DNA from: Anaerolineaceae bacterium
GTDB lineage: Bacteria; Chloroflexota; Anaerolineae; Anaerolineales; Anaerolineaceae
Direction: 5' to 3'
Length of the DNA stretch: 5,595 bases
Assembly: GCA_003158355.1 (NCBI GenBank)
Contig: PMIV01000144.1
Coordinates: 8,252 to 13,846, forward strand
Part shown: piece by piece, positions 1-5,595 of the stretch
How positions within the stretch are numbered: the first letter of the stretch is position 1
Layout: the number at the start of each line of letters is the position of its first letter
The notes under the pieces: model-generated
Seen by the model: only the letters and a program-made list of their open reading frames with translations
The model's database searches: none
Told to the model about the DNA's origin: nothing
Translations under genes and position numbers: made by a program

Positions 1-105
1 CTGGCTATTGATGGTTTTGGCCGCAAATCTTTGATCGATATGAAGAAAAGCTTGCGCGCGCTGGGATATGAACTCCCGGCTGCCGCCGATGAAATTGCAG
101 TTTAG
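1..105 (+). CDS. rpoA: RNA polymerase alpha subunit, C-terminal end (partial)
   Basis: Frame 1 is open from the window edge to a TAG at 103-105 and gives 34 residues. The stretch DGFGRKSLIDMKKSLRALGY followed by ELP matches the last helix-hairpin-helix part of the alpha subunit C-terminal domain, whose usual form is a 'LGxKSLxEIKxxLxxLGLxL' ending. In the family this domain contacts UP-element DNA and transcription activators as part of RNA polymerase. The short acidic tail after ELP is variable between species. A strong terminator follows within 20 bp, so this is the last gene of its transcript. In many bacteria rplQ directly follows rpoA; it does not here. Only the tail is visible, so another helix-hairpin-helix protein cannot be fully excluded. 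Confidence 0.75.
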   Translation: MAIDGFGRKSLIDMKKSLRALGYELPAAADEIAV

Positions 106-121
106 TTAACTTTGCTCTTCG

Positions 122-155
122 ATCAACCTCCGGTTTTCCGGAGGTTGATTTTGTT
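122..155 (+). terminator. Rho-independent terminator after rpoA
   Basis: A perfect 12-bp stem, ATCAACCTCCGG (122-133) against CCGGAGGTTGAT (138-149), encloses a TTTT tetraloop and runs straight into a T-rich tract (TTTTGTT, 149-155). It lies 16 bp after the rpoA stop. There is no A-tract on the 5' side, so it is oriented to stop plus-strand transcription only. It separates the upstream operon from tdk and implies that tdk has its own promoter. Confidence 0.93.
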
Positions 156-204
156 AATACAGAAGTTATTTCCCGTGTTCTTAGGTTAGTTTCCAATAAT
201 AAGG

Positions 205-210
205 TAGAAT
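205..210 (+). promoter_or_regulatory. Candidate -10 element for the tdk operon
   Basis: TAGAAT matches TATAAT at five of six positions and lies 29 bp before the tdk start, between the upstream terminator and the gene. No convincing -35 is present: the hexamers at suitable spacing (around 181-187) match TTGACA poorly. A promoter must exist somewhere in 156-239 if the terminator is efficient. This is the best candidate by eye, but it is weakly supported. Confidence 0.35.
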
Positions 211-239
211 GTTATTAAATTTCTTAGTGGAGGGACTAG

Positions 240-812
240 ATGGATCATCGAGCCGGTTCCATTGAAGTTGTTTGTGGATCAATGTTTTGCGGAAAGACGG
301 ATGAATTGATCAGACGCTTACGCAGAGCCACCATAGCAAAACAAAAAGTACAAGTATTCAAGCCATCTATTGATAATCGTTTTGAAGAGCAGCGCGTGGC
401 TTCTCATGCCGGTTCCACTTTTGACGCCATAGCCATTGCATATTCAAAAGAGATTCTTCCTCAATTAGCCGACGACACCACAGTTGTAGGCATCGATGAG
501 GCGCAGTTTTTTGATAACGGTATTGTAGAGGTGATCCAAAATATGGCAAACCACGGGATTCGCGTGATCGTGGCTGGATTGGATCAAAATTTTAAGGGGG
601 AACCATTTGGGTGCATGCCCACTTTAATGGCTTTGGCGGAGCGGGTAGATAAATTACAGGCAATTTGTATGGTTTGCGGTGAACCTGCCAGCCGGACACA
701 GCGTTTAGTTAATAGTCGTCCGGCTCGATATGATGATCCGGAAATTATTGTTGGTGCTTCAGAAATGTATGAGGCACGCTGCCGCCAGCATCATATTGTG
801 CCGAGAGATTAA
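240..812 (+). CDS. tdk: Thymidine kinase (type II, TK1-like)
   Basis: The product would phosphorylate thymidine (and deoxyuridine) with ATP to give dTMP in the cytoplasmic pyrimidine salvage pathway (EC 2.7.1.21). The 190-residue length is typical of the bacterial TK1-like family. The Walker A P-loop GSMFCGKT lies at residues 13-20. The Walker B/catalytic segment DEAQFF lies at 86-91, with Glu87 the expected general base. The [11 protein letters not shown] segment (114-124) matches the region preceding the substrate lasso. Structural zinc ligands are visible as Cys143-x2-Cys146 and Cys181-x2-His184. The ATG at 240 has a GGAGGG Shine-Dalgarno sequence (229-234) 5 nt upstream. It is the first gene of an apparent operon with hpt 18 bp downstream. 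No key residue is missing, so function is well supported. Confidence 0.96.
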   Translation: MDHRAGSIEVVCGSMFCGKTDELIRRLRRATIAKQKVQVFKPSIDNRFEEQRVASHAGSTFDAIAIAYSKEILPQLADDTTVVGIDEAQFFDNGIVEVIQNMANHGIRVIVAGLDQNFKGEPFGCMPTLMALAERVDKLQAICMVCGEPASRTQRLVNSRPARYDDPEIIVGASEMYEARCRQHHIVPRD

Positions 813-830
813 CTTTGATTTGGAGTAGTT

Positions 831-1391
831 ATGCGTGATTACCGAGAATTCCTGGGCGAAGTATTAATTCCTGAAGAAAAATTGCAAACACGAATTGCTG
901 AACTGGGAGCGCAAATCAGCCGGGATTATGCGGGGAAAAGTGATCTACTTCTGGTGTGTATTTTACGAGGCGGAGTGCTGTTTCTCACTGACCTGATGCG
1001 GAGGATCACCATTCCGCACGCCATTGAGTTTATGGCTGTATCCTCTTATGGGGTGGGCGGCCGCGAAAGCAGTGGAAAGATCCGCATCTCTTTAGATTTA
1101 AATGTAGATATTCAAAATCGCGATGTGATTCTGGTTGAGGATATTATCGACAGCGGGCAAACCATTGCTGCTGTTTTGGATCTACTTTCGACCAGAAAAC
1201 CAGCCAGTATTTGCGTTTGTACTTTGTTGGATAAAGCCGACAGACGGGAAGTTCCCGTTCCTGTAAAATACACAGGATTCTCCATCCCGAATAAATTTGT
1301 TTTTGGGTATGGGTTAGATATTGATGATTATTATCGGAATTTACCCTTCATCGGGGTGGTCGATTTAAATAAATATCAGGCAGGATCGTGA
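831..1391 (+). CDS. hpt: Hypoxanthine (guanine) phosphoribosyltransferase
   Basis: This enzyme transfers the phosphoribosyl group of PRPP to hypoxanthine, and usually guanine, giving IMP or GMP in purine salvage (EC 2.4.2.8). At 186 residues it has the usual bacterial length. The PRPP-binding motif VILVEDIIDSGQT lies at residues 99-111. The pyrophosphate-loop LRGG is at 45-48. The purine-binding C-terminal segment NKFVFGYGLD, followed by YYRNLPFIG, starts at 154; Lys155 and Asp163 are the expected base-contacting residues. The ATG at 831 is preceded by TGGAG (821-825) at 5 nt spacing, 18 bp after the tdk stop. Its TGA stop (1389-1391) overlaps the GTG start of the next gene. That overlap indicates TGA works as an ordinary stop here, which matters for interpreting the TGA inside ppdK. 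Preference between hypoxanthine and guanine cannot be read from sequence. Confidence 0.95.
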   Translation: MRDYREFLGEVLIPEEKLQTRIAELGAQISRDYAGKSDLLLVCILRGGVLFLTDLMRRITIPHAIEFMAVSSYGVGGRESSGKIRISLDLNVDIQNRDVILVEDIIDSGQTIAAVLDLLSTRKPASICVCTLLDKADRREVPVPVKYTGFSIPNKFVFGYGLDIDDYYRNLPFIGVVDLNKYQAGS

Positions 1392-2785
1392 ACTTCTCTC
1401 TTAATCAGGTTAAAGAAAGATTCGCCGAATTAATTCGGTTAAACCCAGAGGACCAAAAAATATATCTTGTGGGCGGTGTCGTTCGTGACCTTGTTTTGGA
1501 GAGGGTGAACAAAGATATCGATGTTTTGTGCGAGTTAGAAACAAGAAGCATTGCGCATAAATTAGCAGAAGCAAAAAAAGGTGCTTATTTTGTTCTGGAT
1601 GAAGAAAGAAATACATGCAGGGTAATCACCACAGACTCTGGTGTAAAACGGATCTATGATTTTGCCCGGCAGCAAGGAAACTCCCTGATCGAAGATCTAA
1701 AAGCACGTGATTTCACGATAAACGCCATGGCAGTCGATTTGGACGCGCCAGATGTTTTGATCGATCCTCTGCATGGTTCTGATGATCTCAAAAATGGAAT
1801 TTTACGGGTATGCTCGCCAGATAGTTTTCAATCTGATCCGGTAAGGGTGATCCGTGCTCTGCGTTATTCCCTCGCCTACCAATTAAAAATTGACCCCGAG
1901 ACCATGATATTACTCAAAGATTCGGTCCCTGCGCTTCAAAGTATTTCTGGGGAACGAAAACGAGATGAGATATTCAAGATCCTCGATCTGCCTGACCCAA
2001 CCCCGGCGCTGGTATTATTGCAAGAGACGGGGATCTTTACCGAACTAGGAATGTCTGAATTAACTTCAAGCGATTTTGACCTGAGTAAGCAACTGGCTTT
2101 ACTGCTTAATACGATCGGAGATCAGCATCAGATTCAACCTGATGAGAGCATTTCGGGGTTCGAAGATTTATCGGAATATTTCTCGCGTTATCAACAATTA
2201 TTAGGGAAAAAAAATTCGTCTGACCGTAATTTACGACAATTGCTGTTTCTGAATTCAATACTAGAAAGTTCAGACTTTGACACAGCAAAGCAAATTGTTC
2301 AAAGTTTGATGCTTTCCAATGAGGAAGTAGAACGAGTATTGGTTACCCAAAAGTATATTGGTGAATTACCCGGTGCGGGTGACCGAATAAAATCTATTTC
2401 TGATCGCGATCTTTATTTGTTGATCAATAAAACAGATGAAGCCAGCTTGGATATTTGTCTGCTTGTACTTTCAAGAAAAATTGCGGATTTGAGCCAAGAA
2501 AAGAATAAAGAGGAGTTGAAATTATTCCTCGGTTTGACCAGAAAGATCTTTGAAGCCTGGTTTGACCGTCAAAACGTTATGAAACCAGTTCCGTTCTTAA
2601 ATGGAAATGATCTAATGATGATCTTTGATGTATCTGCCGGCCCTCTAATTGGAAAGTTACTGGAAAAGCTTAAAGAAGAACAAGCTGCCGGGACTATTAC
2701 CAATCATGAACAAGCTCTTGAATGGATGGAAGAACAGGTGAATAAAGATTTTGATCAACGGCATTGGAACAGGGGAAAAGCTTAA
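1388..2785 (+). CDS. cca: tRNA nucleotidyltransferase / poly(A) polymerase family protein (probable CCA-adding enzyme)
   Basis: This is a class II nucleotidyltransferase of 465 residues, expected to build or repair the CCA end of tRNA from CTP and ATP. The catalytic signature LVGGVVRD (27-34) is followed by KDIDVL with the metal-binding pair Asp43/Asp45. RDFTINAMAVDL (107-118) and LIDPLHGSDDLKNGILR (124-140) are hallmark head/neck motifs. DPVRVIRALRY (150-160) corresponds to the nucleotide-selecting EDxxR region, with Ser149 at the usually acidic first position. GERKRDEIFKIL (188-199) matches the motif ending the RNA-binding neck. No HD-domain HHxxD motif is seen, and residues about 215-395 are poorly conserved. 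The tail from PVPFLNGNDLM (400-410) resembles class II C-termini. The GTG start overlaps the hpt stop by 4 bp, suggesting translational coupling. CCA-adding, A-adding and poly(A) polymerase activities are hard to separate by eye, so cca is provisional. Confidence 0.85.
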   Translation: MNFSLNQVKERFAELIRLNPEDQKIYLVGGVVRDLVLERVNKDIDVLCELETRSIAHKLAEAKKGAYFVLDEERNTCRVITTDSGVKRIYDFARQQGNSLIEDLKARDFTINAMAVDLDAPDVLIDPLHGSDDLKNGILRVCSPDSFQSDPVRVIRALRYSLAYQLKIDPETMILLKDSVPALQSISGERKRDEIFKILDLPDPTPALVLLQETGIFTELGMSELTSSDFDLSKQLALLLNTIGDQHQIQPDESISGFEDLSEYFSRYQQLLGKKNSSDRNLRQLLFLNSILESSDFDTAKQIVQSLMLSNEEVERVLVTQKYIGELPGAGDRIKSISDRDLYLLINKTDEASLDICLLVLSRKIADLSQEKNKEELKLFLGLTRKIFEAWFDRQNVMKPVPFLNGNDLMMIFDVSAGPLIGKLLEKLKEEQAAGTITNHEQALEWMEEQVNKDFDQRHWNRGKA

Positions 2786-2794
2786 AAAATTAGA

Positions 2795-3211
2795 CTAATC
2801 ATTATGTATGTATGATGTGTGTGACACCAATGGGCTTGTATCTGGATTTATTTCAGGACTGCGGCGGGTGAGATTATTAAGATGGGCGATCAATACTGTG
2901 CTCTTGACCGGTTTGACCAAAAAGTCATCGGCACCCATATCCAAAGCACGTGCCACTAAACCTGGATTATCCAAAACAGAAAGAATCATGATGGGAACAC
3001 GACTGATTTCTCGAATTGCCTGGCATACCTGCCAACCATCCATATCTGGCATGATCAAATCTAAAATGACCATATCAGGTTTTGTCTCATGAAATTTATT
3101 TAAACCATTAACGCCTGAATTAGCAGTAATCACGCGGGCTTCAGTGGGTTCCAAAATTAATTTCAATAATTCTGTCATTACCGGGTCATCATCGATGACA
3201 AGTATTTTCAT
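2795..3211 (-). CDS. Stand-alone response regulator (receiver domain only)
   Basis: The 138-residue product is a single CheY-like receiver domain. It shows the acidic pocket at Asp7-Asp8 (in VIDDDP), the phosphoacceptor Asp51 in ILDLIMPDMDG (49-59), the switch Ser78 and Phe97, and the conserved Lys100-Pro101 in FLVKP. It most resembles receivers of OmpR/PhoB-type regulators, ending just after the last helix (LNNLTRR, 111-117). A polar 21-residue tail follows with no DNA-binding or enzymatic domain. The stop is genuine: the DNA beyond it is the opposing cca gene. It probably signals by protein contact or in a phosphorelay, but no kinase is in view. The ATG at 3211 is supported by TTGGAG (3217-3222 on the opposite strand) with 5 nt spacing. 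The gene converges on cca (9 bp between stops) and diverges from ppdK. Confidence 0.9.
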   Translation of the reverse strand: MKILVIDDDPVMTELLKLILEPTEARVITANSGVNGLNKFHETKPDMVILDLIMPDMDGWQVCQAIREISRVPIMILSVLDNPGLVARALDMGADDFLVKPVKSTVLIAHLNNLTRRSPEINPDTSPLVSHTSYIHND

Positions 3212-3222
3212 TTTTACTCCAA

Positions 3223-3245
3223 AATGTTGTTTGCCTTACAACATT
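3223..3245 (-). repeat. Inverted repeat in the response regulator leader
   Basis: AATGTTGT (3223-3230) and ACAACATT (3238-3245) form a perfect 8-bp dyad around a 7-nt loop. It ends only 2 nt before the GGAG Shine-Dalgarno sequence of the minus-strand response regulator. It could be a DNA operator near the transcription start or an mRNA hairpin just 5' of the ribosome binding site. No T-tract follows in either direction, so it is not an intrinsic terminator. Confidence 0.6.
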
Positions 3246-3252
3246 ATTATGA

Positions 3253-3280
3253 AGCATAAAAGACAGGTTTTACCTTGCAA
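3253..3280 (-). promoter_or_regulatory. Candidate promoter for the response regulator
   Basis: On the minus strand a TTGCAA -35-like hexamer (3275-3280, 4/6) is separated by 16 bp from a TATGCT -10-like hexamer (3253-3258, 4/6). This predicts a start near 3246 and a leader of about 35 nt made largely of the dyad at 3223-3245. A small palindrome, AGGT-N3-ACCT (3265-3275), lies mostly in the spacer and overlaps the first base of the -35. Both hexamers are imperfect and the region is AT-rich, so chance matches are likely. Confidence 0.3.
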
Positions 3281-3305
3281 AATGTTTACAAAATATTTTC
3301 CGAAA

Positions 3306-3327
3306 TTCATACAAAAAAAGGTATGAA
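3306..3327. repeat. TTCATAC-N8-GTATGAA dyad, candidate operator
   Basis: TTCATAC (3306-3312) and GTATGAA (3321-3327) form a perfect 7-bp inverted repeat separated by 8 bp (AAAAAAAG). The 14-15 bp centre-to-centre spacing and the location just upstream of the putative ppdK -35 (3335) suggest a binding site for a dimeric regulator. The target could be ppdK, the divergent response regulator gene, or both. The cognate protein cannot be named from this window. Confidence 0.5.
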
Positions 3328-3334
3328 AAGGTAC

Positions 3335-3362
3335 TTCAATACATACCCATTTATGGTAAAAT
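3335..3362 (+). promoter_or_regulatory. Candidate promoter for ppdK (extended -10)
   Basis: TAAAAT (3357-3362) matches TATAAT at five of six positions and is preceded by TG at 3354-3355 with one intervening base, an extended -10 arrangement. A weak -35-like TTCAAT (3335-3340) lies 16 bp upstream. The predicted start near 3369 gives a leader of about 70 nt to the ppdK ATG. Within that leader only a tiny CCGT-GAAA-GCGG hairpin (3393-3404) was noticed. Confidence 0.5.
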
Positions 3363-3429
3363 CTCTTACTTAAGGGTAAGTTTTTCTTATTTCCGTGAAA
3401 GCGGCTAACAGTGCAATCATTTTTCTCTT

Positions 3430-3434
3430 GGAGG
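3430..3434 (+). promoter_or_regulatory. ppdK ribosome binding site (decides the start)
   Basis: GGAGG lies 5 nt before the ATG at 3440, the same spacing as at tdk and hpt. The frame is also open from an upstream ATG at 3395, but that ATG has no Shine-Dalgarno sequence. It would add 15 residues (starting MKAANSA) not expected in the family, whereas the start at 3440 gives MVEKKWVYLFG, like known PpdK N-termini. Confidence 0.85.
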
Positions 3435-3439
3435 ATAGA

Positions 3440-5595
3440 ATGGTAGAAAAAAAATGGGTGTACCTTTTCGGTGAGATTGAAAAGGCTGAGAAATATGTTG
3501 GAGGGGATTGGGAAAAGGTTAGAGGGTTGTTAGGCGGTAAAGGTGCAAATCTTGCCGAGATGGCCCGTATTAAACTACCTGTTCCCCCTGGTTTCACGGT
3601 TACCACTGAAGCCTGCAATTCTTATTCAGCTGAAGGCAAATTCCCTGAGGGAATGTGGAGCCAGATGCTGGATGCATTGAAGGTCGTTGAGAAAGACGCC
3701 AACAAGAAATTTGGAGATGTGAACAATCCATTGTTAGTTTCCTGTCGTTCTGGCGCAAAATTCTCAATGCCGGGCATGATGGATACTGTCCTAAACATTG
3801 GGTTGAATGATGCGTCTGCCTTAGGAATGGTCAAGCTGACCAACAATGAACGGTTTGTTTACGATTCCTATCGACGTTTGATCCAAATGTTCGGTACCGT
3901 TGTTCTTAACCTCCCCGATGAAGCTTTTGAAGAAGTGCTCGACGGATTCAAGAAAGACAAGGGATACAAAGCCGACACTGATATGACCGCTGAGGACTTA
4001 AAGGTGTTGATCGATCGTTACAAAGTTGTTGTCAAGAAACATTACGGAAAAGATTTCCCCCAGGAACCACTCGAACAATTGAAGTTAGCCACTGAAGCCG
4101 TTTTCAAATCTTGGAACGGTAAACGCGCCGTTGATTACCGCCGCGCTACCAACATTCCGGATGATCTGGGAACCGCCGTTAGTATTGTGACCATGGTGTT
4201 CGGTAACATGGGTTGGGATTCTGGTACTGGTGTGGCATTTACACGTAACCCATCCACTGGTGAGCGCTTACTGTATGGTGATTACTTATTGAACGCTCAG
4301 GGTGAAGATGTTGTTGCCGGTATTCGCAATACTGAAAAGATAGCCACACTTGGCGATCCACTACCCGAAGCGAATAAACAATTTCTGGAAGTAGTCAAGA
4401 TCCTCGAGCTGCATTATCACGATATGCAGGATCTTGAGTTTACCGTTGAGCATGGCCGTTTGTGGATGCTCCAATGACGTAATGGCAAACGCACCGCTCT
4501 CGCAGCTGTGAAGATTGCTGTGGATATGGTCGACGAAGGGCTGATCTCCAAAGAAGAAGCCATTAAACGTGTTTCAACTGACAATGTTGATACTTTACTT
4601 CACCCGCAGTTTACCACCGAAACCAAGTCAAAAGCCAAAAAAGATGGCCGCTTCTTTGCTTCCGGTGTGAATGCATCCCCTGGTGCTGCTGTTGGTCAGG
4701 TTTACTTTGATGCCGACCTCACTGAAAAGATGAACAAAGAGAATGGTCAAGATACCATTATGGTTCGTCCTTTCACCAAACCGGATGATGTCCACGGCAT
4801 GTTAGCTGCCAAAGGCATTCTAACCAGTGAAGGCGGCGCCACCTCTCACGCTGCAGTTGTAGCTCGCCAATTTGGCGTTCCCTGCGTAGTTGGTGCTTCC
4901 AGTGTTGTTATTGACCTTGATAAACGCTCGATGGTTTGTAACGGCGTTACTGTCAAAGAAGGCGAGTGGATTTCAGTTGATGGAACTACCGGTGAAGTTT
5001 TCCTTGGCAAAATTGATTTGACCGTTCCTTCCATTGAAGAACAGACTGATTTGCTTACTCTGTTGAACTGGGCGGATGAAATTGCCGGAATGCAGGTTTG
5101 GGCGAACTCAGATTATCCGAAAGATGCCCGCCGCGCCCGCACTTATGGCGCCAAAGGTATTGGCCTTTGCCGTACCGAGCACATGTTCTTTGAGCCTGCT
5201 CGTCTACCTGTTGTCCAACGCATGATCCTGGCCAAAGATGATGTTACCCGCAAAACTGCTCTGGATGAATTGCTTCCGTTCCAACGCGCAGATTTTGACG
5301 GCCTCTTTGATGCCATGAATGGCCTTCCGGTCATCATTCGCCTCATCGATCCCCCACTACATGAGTTCTTACCCTCCGAAGAATCCTTATTGGAAGAAGT
5401 TATTACCATGCGGGTGAAGGGCGAAAAGAAAGGCCTTGCTGAAAAGGAAGCCTTACTTGAAGCAGTCAAGACCATGCATGAGAGCAACCCAATGATGGGC
5501 TTGCGCGGTGTTCGTTTGTCAATCGCCATGCCACAGATCGTTGAGATGCAAGTTCGCGCTATCTTTGAAGCTGCTTCTGATTGTACGAAACGCGG
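3440..5595 (+). CDS. ppdK: Pyruvate, phosphate dikinase, partial at 3' end, with in-frame TGA at 4475
   Basis: PpdK interconverts ATP + pyruvate + phosphate with AMP + PEP + PPi (EC 2.7.9.1). 718 codons are visible; family members have roughly 880 residues, so about 160 are beyond the edge. The ATP-grasp domain includes LGGKGANLAEM (31-41, ATP-binding Lys34), RSGAKFSMPGMMDT and DLEFTVEHG (331-339), where Asp331 and Glu333 match Asp321/Glu323 of the C. symbiosum enzyme. The swivelling domain carries the phosphorylated His470 in GGATSHAAVVAR. The start of the PEP/pyruvate barrel shows GLCRTEHMFF (Arg578) and RLIDPPLHEFLP (Arg634), matching Arg561 and Arg617. The catalytic Cys is in the missing part. 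Codon 346 is TGA, between Gln345 and Arg347 (Gln335/Arg337 equivalents); the same frame continues with 372 PpdK-like codons and no other stop. If TGA terminates, only an inactive 345-residue ATP-grasp fragment is made. It may be a nonsense allele, a sequence error or a recoded gene. Confidence 0.9.
4475..4477 (+). other. In-frame TGA codon within ppdK
   Basis: The reading is Leu-Gln-TGA-Arg-Asn-Gly-Lys-Arg-Thr, where the bacterial family normally has Leu-Gln-Thr-Arg-Asn-Gly-Lys-Arg-Thr. The frame is the same before and after, so this is a codon replacement and not a frameshift. The next base is C, a context known to weaken UGA termination. Reaching TGA from any Thr codon needs at least two changes; from Cys (TGT/TGC) or Ser (TCA) it needs one. 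No in-frame ATG/GTG with a Shine-Dalgarno sequence follows closely. Confidence 0.95.
4501..4522 (+). other. Hairpin downstream of the ppdK TGA, possible SECIS-like element
   Basis: CGCAGC (4501-4506) can pair with GCTGTG (4517-4522) through six pairs including one G-U, closing a 10-nt loop (TGTGAAGATT) that starts 29 nt after the TGA. A G is the second loop base. These values fall inside the loose published bacterial SECIS consensus (loop about 16-37 nt from UGA, a G in the first two loop positions). Such short hairpins are common by chance inside coding DNA, so this is suggestive only. Confidence 0.25.

Noticed and set aside
2801..2824. ATGT/GTGT short tandem tract
   Set aside because: It falls inside the response regulator C-terminal codons, is brief and imperfect, and has no sign of being a functional repeat.
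2808..3092. Plus-strand open frame of 94 codons
   Set aside because: It is the shadow of the response regulator on the minus strand, which has clear receiver motifs and a ribosome binding site.
3365..3385. CTTAC-N6-GTAAG hairpin followed by five Ts, as a terminator or attenuator
   Set aside because: The stem is only 5 bp and AT-rich, and it straddles the predicted ppdK transcription start, so most or all of it would not act as a leader terminator.
3395..3439. Upstream ATG that would lengthen ppdK by 15 residues
   Set aside because: It has no Shine-Dalgarno sequence and encodes a non-homologous extension, while the ATG at 3440 has GGAGG at ideal spacing and gives a family-like N-terminus.
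1389..4477. Alternative genetic code in which TGA is a sense codon
   Set aside because: hpt ends at a TGA at the expected family length, in a GTGA overlap with the next start, and no other in-frame TGA occurs in any gene here; tryptophan is written TGG.
4440..4500. Frameshift as the cause of the ppdK interruption
   Set aside because: The same frame encodes PpdK motifs immediately on both sides of the TGA; exactly one codon is altered.
4478..4530. Split ppdK with an independent second gene restarting after the TGA
   Set aside because: The ATG at 4482 is out of frame. The in-frame GTG at 4508 and ATG at 4526 have no Shine-Dalgarno sequence and would drop conserved residues (RNGKRT), so reinitiation as a designed split gene is not supported.
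5143..5529. Minus-strand open frame of 128 codons
   Set aside because: It lies opposite conserved ppdK barrel sequence; its translation is low-complexity Ser/Arg-rich with no recognisable motif.

Overview
The window looks like a bacterial chromosome segment, most plausibly from Chloroflexota and perhaps Anaerolineae. This is inferred from the style of the RNA polymerase alpha tail and of the pyruvate, phosphate dikinase, not from any search. Genes are tightly packed, intergenic DNA is AT-rich, and ribosome binding sites are of GGAG/GGAGG type about 5 nt before the start codon. No mobile element, CRISPR array, tRNA or rRNA was seen.

Layout. (1) Positions 1-105 are the last 34 codons and stop of an upstream gene, read as the RNA polymerase alpha subunit C-terminus (rpoA), closed by a strong intrinsic terminator at 122-155. 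(2) Positions 240-2785 form a compact plus-strand operon: thymidine kinase (tdk), hypoxanthine phosphoribosyltransferase (hpt) and a class II tRNA nucleotidyltransferase/poly(A) polymerase family protein (probably cca). The gaps are 18 bp, then a 4-bp GTGA overlap. (3) Positions 2795-3211 hold, on the minus strand, a stand-alone receiver-domain response regulator that converges on the operon with only 9 bp between stop codons. (4) Positions 3212-3439 are a divergent regulatory region with two dyads and a candidate promoter in each direction. (5) From 3440 to the window end runs pyruvate, phosphate dikinase (ppdK), cut off by the window edge.

Functionally, the operon joins nucleotide salvage (thymidine to dTMP; hypoxanthine/guanine to IMP/GMP) with tRNA 3'-end maturation. 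PpdK interconverts pyruvate and phosphoenolpyruvate using ATP and phosphate. The response regulator is a signalling protein with no output domain and no partner kinase in view.

The outstanding observation is an in-frame TGA at 4475-4477 inside ppdK. The frame is uninterrupted and clearly PpdK-like on both sides, so the stop replaces a single residue between the two active-site residues equivalent to Gln335 and Arg337 of the Clostridium symbiosum enzyme. That position is normally Thr in bacterial enzymes and, as I recall, Cys in plant ones. A small hairpin downstream loosely satisfies the bacterial SECIS consensus. Nonsense mutation or sequence error, UGA readthrough, and selenocysteine insertion all remain open; the first is the default explanation.
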